Origin: Clostridia bacterium
GTDB lineage: Bacteria > Bacillota > Clostridia > Oscillospirales > CAG-272
Assembly (NCBI GenBank): GCA_017453305.1
Contig: JAFTKJ010000020.1
Location: 1-64,000 of the forward strand
Direction of reading: 5' to 3'
Length of the DNA: 64,000 nucleotides
Of this stretch, positions 26,030 to 32,574 are shown piece by piece. The first letter of the stretch is position 1; the number at the start of each line of letters is the position of its first letter. The notes under the pieces were generated by a model, which ran no database searches, was not told the origin of the DNA, and was given only the letters and a program-made list of their open reading frames with translations. A program made the translations under genes and the position numbers.

Positions 26030-26239
26030 AGCGTACTGAACGAACGGTTACAGCTCCGTTTGCGCGAAGCGCAACATCATTGATGCGAAGCATCACATCA
26101 TTTGCAACTTGTTTCAACATCATTTGAGGCAAAGCCTCAACCTCGTTCATTTGTGCCGAAAATGAATAATGATGTTCTCGCTTCGCTCGAAATGATGTTG
26201 ACCTTCGGTCAAATGATGTTGTGCCTGTCGGCACAAATG
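26030..26239. repeat. palindrome-array element 3 (ATGATGTTG family)
   Basis: A full-length relative of element 1. The left half has CAACATCATT repeats separated by small palindromes (GATGCgaaGCATC, GAGGCaaaGCCTC). The right half has AAATGATGTTG repeats separated by TCGcttCGA- and GACCttcGGTC-type palindromes. It ends in the GTGCC/GGCAC palindrome and the shared terminator. Confidence 0.85.
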
Positions 26240-26271
26240 AAAAAATCCAACTCTTACGAGTTGGATTTTTT
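26240..26271. terminator. hairpin terminator, copy 3 of 3
   Basis: Third identical 14-bp TCCAACTC hairpin, 32 nt past the end of lipoprotein B. Confidence 0.9.
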
Positions 26272-26303
26272 GTGATTGGAGACCGAAATAGATGACAAAG
26301 AAT

Positions 26304-27290
26304 TCAATATATATCATTCGCAATAACGGATCCGTCTTTTTTATAAACGAAACAGTTACCGCCAACACTTTCCCCATAGATCGCACAAATATATTTATCG
26401 GTTATTTTGAAAGAATATATTCTTCCTGAAAATTTATATATCAAGGTGGATTTCTTTGTTTCATAATCAACGTAACTGAAATTGCCGTTTGAATCGAGTA
26501 TGTACATTCCGTTCTCGTCAAAATCTATGATTTGTTTTCCTTTTTTGTTGTACTCATAAATGGTTTCAATTTCATTTGTTTCCGAATTGTATCTCTTAAT
26601 TTCTGACTGACGTATGCCCTCATGCAATGGCTCTCCCGAATTAAAATCACCGTCGTTACTTACAACGAGCGAAAACCATATTTCATTGCCCATAGGCTTT
26701 GCCAATCCAACAACAGTAGAGGAGTCTTTTATTTGTTTTTCATATACATCCTCGGCATGATCTATAATAGCTTGCTTCTTTGAGTCTTCATACTCTTCCT
26801 TGTGGTGCTCCCATAGCATATCAATTTCAAAATAAAACGCGTTTACGTTAGAGGGGTTGGTTTTATAAGCTTCTTTCATTTCCTCCTCTGTCAGCGGTTC
26901 GCCTATATAGGATCGTTCTATTTCGCTTCCCTCATAGCTGTATGTTAATATGCACTCATAATATAACGTATCTCCGCCTTTGGTTGAGGCTGTTTGCAAA
27001 AAAGTATATTCTTTAAATGACGATTCTTCAAACTCGTATTTATAAGCATAAGGGCCGTAATAATAAAAAGCCCAAACATCCGACGGCAACGCGGCATCTG
27101 TATTTGCTTCCAACATACAAACGCTTCTGTCTTTTTTGTTTATCAAAAAATGATCAACCACCAACCAAGTTTCATCTTCAAATGCCGCATATGTTTCCAA
27201 ATCGGGCATTGAAGTTCCAAAGCCAAAAGAAGAACAAGACGAAAGCATAATTGCCGATATAAGCAAGAGTACGCAGATAAGCTTTTTCAT
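26304..27290 (-). CDS. lipoprotein paralogue B
   Basis: A 328-aa lipoprotein with a signal peptide and lipobox MLSSC (Cys19). It is a full-length paralogue of 24313-25308: shared segments include the LVVxxxLINKxD region, GLAKPMGxEIWFS, and DENGMYILDSNGNF near the C-terminus. The start at 27290 has AAAGGCGGT 6 nt upstream; this motif overlaps the end of the 73-aa gene, so the two are probably cotranscribed. Unknown function. Confidence 0.8.
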   Translation of the reverse strand: MKKLICVLLLISAIMLSSCSSFGFGTSMPDLETYAAFEDETWLVVDHFLINKKDRSVCMLEANTDAALPSDVWAFYYYGPYAYKYEFEESSFKEYTFLQTASTKGGDTLYYECILTYSYEGSEIERSYIGEPLTEEEMKEAYKTNPSNVNAFYFEIDMLWEHHKEEYEDSKKQAIIDHAEDVYEKQIKDSSTVVGLAKPMGNEIWFSLVVSNDGDFNSGEPLHEGIRQSEIKRYNSETNEIETIYEYNKKGKQIIDFDENGMYILDSNGNFSYVDYETKKSTLIYKFSGRIYSFKITDKYICAIYGESVGGNCFVYKKDGSVIANDIY

Positions 27291-27310
27291 AAGTCTACCG
27301 CCTTTCGTTA

Positions 27311-27532
27311 TCATTTTCGTCTGCTATCAAGCCAACTGTAATAATCCTCTAACAGCTTTTTGTTTTTATCAAAATCAAGCATTTCAATCTTTTTCTCATT
27401 GATCTCATACGCCTTTTGAATAATATCGTAAGCGTATTGCTCGTCCTCATTTTTGGGGGGATTTTTGAGAAAAGACAGCTTGCATCGCAGTAGAGTTAGT
27501 TTTACTTGATAGTATGGTTTTAGATTTGGCAT
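27311..27532 (-). CDS. small hypothetical protein
   Basis: A 73-aa charged, helical protein (Lys/Glu/Asp-rich, no signal peptide or membrane segment). It begins at an ATG preceded by CTAAGGAAGCACG and ends 20 bases before lipoprotein B. Two promoters lie upstream (27561-27588 and 27620-27648). It has no recognisable domain. It may be a cytoplasmic partner of lipoprotein B, or an unrelated cargo gene. Confidence 0.55.
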   Translation of the reverse strand: MPNLKPYYQVKLTLLRCKLSFLKNPPKNEDEQYAYDIIQKAYEINEKKIEMLDFDKNKKLLEDYYSWLDSRRK

Positions 27533-27560
27533 TTTCGTGCTTCCTTAGGGTGGTAAACAC

Positions 27561-27588
27561 ATTATACCGAAGGAAAGCGGAAATGCAA
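27561..27588 (-). promoter_or_regulatory. proximal promoter for 73-aa gene
   Basis: Minus-strand TTGCAT (27583-27588), 16-nt spacer, TATAAT (27561-27566). Confidence 0.65.
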
Positions 27589-27619
27589 GAAAAGTTTTTG
27601 AAAATTATTTGGTAGGTTT

Positions 27620-27648
27620 ATTATAACATAAAAACAGTATTTTGTCAA
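27620..27648 (-). promoter_or_regulatory. distal promoter for 73-aa gene
   Basis: Minus-strand TTGACA (27643-27648), 17-nt spacer, TATAAT (27620-27625) preceded by TGT. It abuts the end of palindrome element 4. Confidence 0.75.
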
Positions 27649-27812
27649 CGAAGCGTTTGCTTCGCAAACATGAAGCGGCGGCATTACCGCCATGAAGCAC
27701 TCGCTGCGCTCGTATGAAGCGAAGCGCACGCAAAGCTCTCCGTGAGCCGAAGGCTCGCTTCATAAGGCGAAGCCTTGCTTCATTTTTCATGCACTGCAGG
27801 TGCGCTTCATTG
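27649..27812. repeat. palindrome-array element 4 (ATGAAGC family)
   Basis: Same architecture as elements 1-3 but a different punctuating word: ATGAAGC repeats on the left half, GCTTCAT on the right half. Spacers are palindromes such as GGCGGcattaCCGCC, CGCTgcgctCG, GAGCCgaaGGCTC, AAGGCgaaGCCTT and GCACTGCAGGTGC. No coding sequence is evident; apparent ORFs are low-complexity. Confidence 0.8.
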
Positions 27813-27846
27813 AAAAAAGCACATCTGTAAACAGATGTGCTTTTTT
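27813..27846. terminator. bidirectional hairpin terminator
   Basis: AAAAAAGCACATCTGT and its exact complement around AA, 16-bp stem. It lies 33 nt past the 197-aa gene and before element 4, the same position as the TCCAACTC hairpins relative to elements 1-3. Confidence 0.9.
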
Positions 27847-27879
27847 CTGTGTTTGGTAACCGTTTTAGATGACATAAGA

Positions 27880-28473
27880 CTATCGTCTCTTATAAATATT
27901 TTTTGACGGTGCAAAAACCTTATACCTAATAATTTTTATCATTGCATAAACAGTACAAGCAACCATTCCTAAAAAACAAAGTATCCCTAAAACAAATATA
28001 AATATTGATCTTTTTAATAATTGTTTTTGCGCATAATCAAAATTTAATATTTCTTTTTGTGCTGTCTTTATTTCTAAAACTGTTCCGTCTTGATGTAGTT
28101 TTAGATTTAGCGTTGTATTTGGTTCTAATACTTGCAAATCATTTTCAATATAATATGTTTTAGGAATGTTTATTGATTCTTGGTTATCAAGTTTAATATA
28201 TCGATGACTACTCGTTTTTGTAATGTATGAATGGTAACTATGAAACTGAGCCGAACGACAAATTGCCTCTTCTTTTTTTATTGGCTCATATATGCCTATG
28301 ACAAAGCACGATATAATAGCAGAGAACAATAGAATGCTTGCACCAATAATAGCAAGAATTGTTCGCATTCTATCATAATATTTCTTTTCGTCAAAACGTT
28401 GCAACTTCCATTTCTCTTGCAGTTCTTTCACATTGTATATTTTCTTTTGACGCTTTTTTCGCTTTTTAGCCAT
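27880..28473 (-). CDS. two-TM protein with extracytoplasmic domain
   Basis: A 197-aa protein. A strongly basic N-terminus (residues 1-12 mostly Lys/Arg) and a cytoplasmic helix are followed by TM1 (~39-63), an ~85-residue outside strand-rich domain, TM2 (~152-178) and a basic tail. The layout resembles DUF3592-like proteins, but I cannot confirm that. The start at 28473 has AAAGGCGGT 6 nt upstream. It is a single-gene unit with its own promoter and terminator. Confidence 0.7.
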   Translation of the reverse strand: MAKKRKKRQKKIYNVKELQEKWKLQRFDEKKYYDRMRTILAIIGASILLFSAIISCFVIGIYEPIKKEEAICRSAQFHSYHSYITKTSSHRYIKLDNQESINIPKTYYIENDLQVLEPNTTLNLKLHQDGTVLEIKTAQKEILNFDYAQKQLLKRSIFIFVLGILCFLGMVACTVYAMIKIIRYKVFAPSKNIYKRR

Positions 28474-28496
28474 CCTTACACCGCCTTTCTGCGTTT

Positions 28497-28525
28497 ATTA
28501 TAGCATACCTTTGCAAAAATGTAAA
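28497..28525 (-). promoter_or_regulatory. extended -10 promoter for the 197-aa gene
   Basis: Minus-strand TTTACA (28520-28525), 17-nt spacer, TGCTATAAT with TATAAT at 28497-28502. Confidence 0.8.
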
Positions 28526-28529
28526 GAAA

Positions 28530-28673
28530 AATTTGCCGCGCGGCAGTAGGATATTCGCCTGCGGCGAAGATTTCCACGCCCTGCGTCTGGCGAGCAAGCT
28601 CTCCGACCTTCGGGCGGGAAATGCGAACCTAGCTCCACAACGCTTCGCGTTGCGTAGCAACGTTTCGAAGCGT
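28530..28673. repeat. palindrome-array element 5 next to tRNA-Gln
   Basis: A GC-rich string of nested palindromes: GCCGCGCGGC, TTCGCCtgcGGCGAA, ATTTCC...GGAAAT enclosing GCCC/GGGC, and CGCTTCG enclosing CGTTGC/GCAACG. The organisation matches elements 1-4 but I see no shared punctuating word. It separates the 197-aa gene from the tRNA. Confidence 0.65.
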
Positions 28674-28738
28674 TAGCGCCGCAGCCAAAAACAGAGGGCA
28701 GCACCATGTGCTGCCCTCTGTTTTTGGCTGCGGCGCTA
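28674..28738. repeat. 31-bp palindrome fused to the tRNA-Gln 3' end
   Basis: Arms 28674-28704 and 28708-28738 are perfectly complementary around CAT. The inner part (CAGAGGGCAGCAC stem flanked by A5 and T5) is a good intrinsic terminator for the tRNA. The outer 10 bp (TAGCGCCGCA) repeat, in inverted orientation, the last ten bases of the tRNA gene itself, so the palindrome includes the tRNA acceptor end (28729-28738). Confidence 0.85.
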
Positions 28739-28800
28739 GGATTCGAACCTAGGTAATGACGGAGTCAGAGTCCGTTGCCTTACCGCTTGGCGACGCCGCA
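28729..28800 (-). tRNA. tRNA-Gln (CUG anticodon)
   Basis: A 72-nt cloverleaf on the minus strand. The acceptor stem TGCGGCG pairs with CGCCGCA. The anticodon arm ACGGA-CTCTGAC-TCCGT places CTG at the anticodon. The T-arm is CTAGG-TTCGAAT-CCTAG. CCA is not encoded. A consensus promoter sits at 28818-28846. Its 3' end is duplicated in inverted form next door, and accessory genes lie on that side, as is typical of tRNA-associated insertion sites. Confidence 0.95.
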
Positions 28801-28817
28801 TTCAATTCACAACGCAT

Positions 28818-28846
28818 ATTATATCACATCAAATTCATTTTGTCAA
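28818..28846 (-). promoter_or_regulatory. consensus promoter of tRNA-Gln
   Basis: Minus-strand TTGACA (28841-28846), 17-nt spacer, TATAAT (28818-28823), 18 nt before the mature tRNA 5' end. Confidence 0.85.
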
Positions 28847-28913
28847 TATCTTTTTGGAAAAAATTCTTCTTTTTTCTTCGTTTTTTCTGCTTGTTTAAAA
28901 AATAAAAATATAA

Positions 28914-28952
28914 AAGCCGACGGGAGCTGAATTTTTTCTGTCCCATCGGCTT
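28914..28952 (-). terminator. terminator of GH78/Gfo operon
   Basis: On the minus strand, AAGCCGATGGGA pairs with TCCCGTCGGCTT (one wobble), followed by TTTTATATTTTT. It begins 9 nt after the GH78 stop codon. Confidence 0.75.
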
Positions 28953-28960
28953 CGATTTTG

Positions 28961-30499
28961 TTATGCAAGGAAATATTTTCTGATAAAGTAGGACGCCGAG
29001 CAGCTCCATGCGTGGCAGAAGGAGTGCATGGAAACGTCGTTGTAGGGGGATACGTCGGGCTGTCCCTTGACGAATACCTCCCAAAACGTATCAGCACCGT
29101 GCTTGACCATCTCACCCCAATATCCCTTGATGTGTGCCAGCGCTTCGTCCTTCATGCCAAGCTCCAGCATAGCGGCTACCAGATAATGGTTCATGTACGG
29201 GGTAACGGGCTTAACCGAGTCGGCACTCTGCAAAGCCTTAGTGAGCACGCGCTTGCCGTCCTCACCGCCGATCACACCGCCCAAAATCATCCATGTCTGC
29301 GCCTGCACCGAGTATTGGTACTGATCGTATGCATTGACAAAGGCGTCCTTTTCTTTGGAAAAGAGCACCGTTTGCGCGGCTTTGGTGGCACGTGCGGCGC
29401 TTTGCTTCCACAGCGTTGCCGTTTCGGTCTCTCCCAGTGCTTCGGCAAGAGGGATCAAGCGATGCAACGCATACAGCATAACGCCTTGTACGGGGGTGAT
29501 ATGTTGTAGCTTGGGCGCCCAGTCGATAAAGCCTCCGTTCCAGCTCTTGGGAGGCGTAATGACGCCGTTTTCGTCCATGGAGTCAATGGAGATCTGCATC
29601 TGACGCTTGACCACGGGGAAGAGATCCTTGGCGGTTTCCGCATCCTTGGTGTGTGCGTAATAATCCGCCAGCGCCGTGCAAAAGAGCATGGCGTAGTCCG
29701 AAATATCCATTTCATAGTCAAAGCTGAGCGTGGGGTACTGATAGAGGCATCCGGGCAGGTAGCGATTTTCCTCCTCACACGCCGCAAACAGATACAGACA
29801 GCGGCGCGCCAGCATGCTGTTGTCAAACAGCACCTGATCGGTCAGCGCCTGCAAATACAGGTCGCCGGACCACAGGCGTCTGTCGCGCTTCGGACCGTCC
29901 TCATAGGCGGATTGCATGCAATCGCGCAACGTAGCGGCGGCAACGCGGTCAATTTCTACCAATTGGCTGTCGGTGCCCGCCGGCAGAGGCGTGAGCTTGG
30001 ACTCGTCCGCCGAGGTCTCGCATACCACCGTAAATTCGGAGAGGCGCGTTGGACGCGGCGTAGCAACGACGGTCACCTCCAGATAGCGGAAGCTGTAGCG
30101 TCGGGGAAGGGAGACCGTACCGATCATATCCACGTTGATGATCTCCTCGGTCAGCCAGGAGGGGCAAAGACTGCCGTGATAGGTGCTGTGATCGCGCGCA
30201 ATCTCGTAGGGCACCTCACCAAATTTGAGTTTGAGGCGCACGGGAGCATCGATGTACCGCCCGTCGTCCCAAACACGGAAGGAGAGTCGACCGACGCAGT
30301 GGCGTTCAAAGTCCAAAACAAAGCTGTCCCCCGTACGGACGACCTCCGGAGGTGCTCCCGCCGGGGTGGCGGCGTAACCGAAAAAGGCGTTGGAATCCTC
30401 TTCAATACGCACCGTTTTTTCTGCTTGGGCAGTGCTGTAAAAGAGCGGAGGCGTGTTCTGCTCCGCCTTTTGCAGATAATATTCGTTTGTGTATTTCAT
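28961..30499 (-). CDS. alpha-L-rhamnosidase-like, GH78
   Basis: A 512-aa cytoplasmic protein. An N-terminal beta-domain (~1-170) precedes an (alpha/alpha)6 barrel with the GH78 signature DGPKRDRRLWSGDLYLQ (about 205-221), whose acidic residues bind and activate the rhamnosyl linkage. It is shorter than most GH78 enzymes (700-1000 aa), having lost accessory beta-domains. I use the ATG at 30499 (AAAGGA upstream). It is 10 bases behind a Gfo/Idh/MocA oxidoreductase and probably acts with it on a rhamnose- or uronate-containing glycan. Confidence 0.8.
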   Translation of the reverse strand: MKYTNEYYLQKAEQNTPPLFYSTAQAEKTVRIEEDSNAFFGYAATPAGAPPEVVRTGDSFVLDFERHCVGRLSFRVWDDGRYIDAPVRLKLKFGEVPYEIARDHSTYHGSLCPSWLTEEIINVDMIGTVSLPRRYSFRYLEVTVVATPRPTRLSEFTVVCETSADESKLTPLPAGTDSQLVEIDRVAAATLRDCMQSAYEDGPKRDRRLWSGDLYLQALTDQVLFDNSMLARRCLYLFAACEEENRYLPGCLYQYPTLSFDYEMDISDYAMLFCTALADYYAHTKDAETAKDLFPVVKRQMQISIDSMDENGVITPPKSWNGGFIDWAPKLQHITPVQGVMLYALHRLIPLAEALGETETATLWKQSAARATKAAQTVLFSKEKDAFVNAYDQYQYSVQAQTWMILGGVIGGEDGKRVLTKALQSADSVKPVTPYMNHYLVAAMLELGMKDEALAHIKGYWGEMVKHGADTFWEVFVKGQPDVSPYNDVSMHSFCHAWSCSASYFIRKYFLA

Positions 30500-30509
30500 A
30501 GCGTATCCT

Positions 30510-31691
30510 TTAAATTTCAGGAATGTGGATCTCAACCTCGCGCTCGATCTCTGCGGAGCGAACGATCCCGTCGATGATCGCCTGATTGATCAAAATCTGA
30601 CTTGTGGGAATGGGAGCTTCGCCTCCAAACTCGATGGCATCCAGGAAGGAGCCAATCTTGCGCTCCCAAAGCGTGCCGTCATTGGGGCCGTCCTTCAACA
30701 GCGGAATGGTCTCCTGAACCTCCTCGCCTGCGACCTGACGGTAAAGGGTCATGGGGCCGCCTGTGGTGCCGTTCCAGCAGTTGGTGGAGGGAATGCGCAG
30801 GCCTGCCTTGGTACCAAGGATCAGGGTGTCACCGGGGGTATCGATGTTCAGCGCCCAAGAGATACGGAAGTCGAGGTGAATACCGCCCTCCAAGCGAATG
30901 TATGCGCCTGCAAAATCGTCAACGCCGAATTTTTGCGCAAGTTCCTCGGCTTTGGTCTCCTTGTAGCGGTAGGTTTCGGGATCCTTGCCAAAATAGTCGG
31001 TCTTAAAGCCCGAAACGGTAATGGGCTTGGGGTAGCCGAGTGCGTTGAGGCACATATCCAAGGAGTAACAGCCAATGTCTGCCAATGCGCCAATACCTGC
31101 GGTATCCTCGCGGATAAAGGAATCCTTGTTATCGTGCGCGGGAATGCCGCGACGGCGACCGCCGCCCGTTTGAATGTAGTAGACCTTGCCCAATTCACCC
31201 GATTGAACGATGCGCTTGATCATTTGCATGTTTTTATCAAAGCGAGGCTGGAAGCCGACGGTCAGGATCTTGCCGCTTTCTTTTTCGGCGCGCATCATCT
31301 CCACTGCCTCATCCATGGTAACGCACATGGGCTTTTCCAGCAATACGTGAATGCCCTTTTTCAATGCATAAATGGTAGGGCCTGCATGCTGGCGGTTGTA
31401 GGTACAAATGCTGACACCGTCCAGCTCCTCATTATCAAGCAGGGACTTATCGTCGTTATAGATTCGCGCATTCTCCAAGCCGAACTCCTTGGCAAATGCT
31501 GCGGCTCTTCCGGGAATGATGTCCGCCAATGCCACGACCTCTACGTTTTCAAATGCTTTGTAGGCTCTCATATGTGAATGTGCAATTCCGCCCGTTCCGA
31601 TGATGCCGATGCGGAACTTCTTTGTTCTGGTCAGTCCCGCCGTTGAAGTAGGGGTCATACGTGCGGGGTTGAGATTGATTGGAACAGCCAT
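30510..31691 (-). CDS. Gfo/Idh/MocA family oxidoreductase
   Basis: A 393-aa NAD(P)-dependent sugar oxidoreductase. The Rossmann motif GIIGTGGIAHSHM lies at about 28-40, the EKPMC motif at about 119-123, and the C-terminal alpha/beta substrate domain follows. The ~25-residue N-terminal extension before the Rossmann strand is common in this group. It is the first gene of a two-gene operon with the GH78-type enzyme; promoter at 31751-31779. It may oxidise the released sugar; the substrate is not identifiable from sequence. Confidence 0.88.
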   Translation of the reverse strand: MAVPINLNPARMTPTSTAGLTRTKKFRIGIIGTGGIAHSHMRAYKAFENVEVVALADIIPGRAAAFAKEFGLENARIYNDDKSLLDNEELDGVSICTYNRQHAGPTIYALKKGIHVLLEKPMCVTMDEAVEMMRAEKESGKILTVGFQPRFDKNMQMIKRIVQSGELGKVYYIQTGGGRRRGIPAHDNKDSFIREDTAGIGALADIGCYSLDMCLNALGYPKPITVSGFKTDYFGKDPETYRYKETKAEELAQKFGVDDFAGAYIRLEGGIHLDFRISWALNIDTPGDTLILGTKAGLRIPSTNCWNGTTGGPMTLYRQVAGEEVQETIPLLKDGPNDGTLWERKIGSFLDAIEFGGEAPIPTSQILINQAIIDGIVRSAEIEREVEIHIPEI

Positions 31692-31750
31692 GATCCTTCT
31701 CCTTTGCCGGTTAAAATTCTGTAGTTTTCGACGTCTGCGTCGATAAGACC

Positions 31751-31779
31751 ATTATACTATAGTTTTTTTGGAATGTCAA
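31751..31779 (-). promoter_or_regulatory. consensus promoter of Gfo/GH78 operon
   Basis: Minus-strand TTGACA (31774-31779), 17-nt spacer, TATAAT (31751-31756). It is divergent to the promoter at 31822-31850. Confidence 0.85.
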
Positions 31780-31821
31780 GTACACTTTTTGGTTGTATTT
31801 ATTCTTTTTTTTACACTTTTC

Positions 31822-31850
31822 TTGCCTTTTTGATGTTTCCGTGTTATAAT
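31822..31850 (+). promoter_or_regulatory. promoter of phosphopantetheinyl transferase gene
   Basis: TTGCCT (31822-31827), 17-nt spacer, TATAAT (31845-31850), 34 nt before the GTG start. Confidence 0.7.
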
Positions 31851-31883
31851 AAAGAAAATCGAGGTTTAAAAGGAGGATGTGCA

Positions 31884-32507
31884 GTGGTCACCGTGTACGT
31901 ATCGGATACAATGATGGATCTGCAGGTGTTGCAAGATGCACTTGATCCGCAATGGTTGGCGGCGTGGAATGCTTGCCACAAGATTGGCAAAAAGCAAGCG
32001 GCGGCGTGTGCGAGTCTGACGGGCTTATATCTGCTTTCGCGCTCGGGTGTTCGCGGAACGCTTTTGTACGAAGCGAACGGCAAGCCTAAATTGCTTGATG
32101 CCAATGTGGATTTCAGCATTGCACACACGGGATCCTATGTGTTTTGCGCGCTCCTTTTGGGGTCATCTGTGCGGAATGCGCGTATCGGTCTGGATGCCGA
32201 ATGCACGGGGCGTTTTTCCATTGCGGTGATGCAGGAGCTTGCCACACGGTGGTTTGCCAAAGGGGAGCGCGAGGCATTTGCCAAAGCTCCTACCGAAGAT
32301 ACCTTTTTACGCATTTGGACGCGCAAGGAGGCATACGTAAAAATGACGGGCGAGGGGATGCGTGCTTTGCAGTCAACAGATACCGTTTTGATTGAACGGG
32401 AAAAGAAGTTTCTTTTTTGGGATGATCGAAAAGACGGGGTGGTGCTTTCTGTTTGCGTACCGCGGGATTGTGCAGATTCATATACGTTGGTCTGTTTTGA
32501 AGAATAA
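31884..32507 (+). CDS. Sfp-type 4'-phosphopantetheinyl transferase
   Basis: A 207-aa enzyme that transfers phosphopantetheine from CoA to a carrier protein serine. Motifs: DFSIAHTG (about 73-80), IGLDAE with the Mg-binding acids (about 101-106) and WTRKEAYVKMTGEG (about 150-163). The start is GTG at 31884 with AAGGAGG 7 nt upstream; a 37-codon upstream extension lies across the promoter. Monocistronic. No polyketide or peptide synthetase is present in the window, so it could serve fatty-acid ACP or a distant cluster. Confidence 0.88.
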   Translation: MVTVYVSDTMMDLQVLQDALDPQWLAAWNACHKIGKKQAAACASLTGLYLLSRSGVRGTLLYEANGKPKLLDANVDFSIAHTGSYVFCALLLGSSVRNARIGLDAECTGRFSIAVMQELATRWFAKGEREAFAKAPTEDTFLRIWTRKEAYVKMTGEGMRALQSTDTVLIEREKKFLFWDDRKDGVVLSVCVPRDCADSYTLVCFEE

Positions 32508-32511
32508 AAAC

Positions 32512-32565
32512 GCCTTGGAGGCGTGGTGCTTCGAGTGGAGCATTGCGTCGTCCAAGGCTTTTTTA
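32512..32565. terminator. terminator between convergent genes
   Basis: GCCTTGGA (32512-32519) pairs with TCCAAGGC (32551-32558), followed by six T, with a smaller inner hairpin. It ends the phosphopantetheinyl transferase transcript. Confidence 0.65.
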
Positions 32566-32574
32566 TTATTGGGT

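Noticed and set aside
23985..26271. Possible CRISPR array from the evenly spaced AACATCAT words
   Set aside because: Repeat words are only 9-11 bases, spacers are palindromic and of uneven length, the word flips strand midway, and no cas gene is present.
23985..28737. Classical integron with attC sites
   Set aside because: No tyrosine integrase and no attC core or inverse-core sequences are visible, so I describe only cassette-like organisation.
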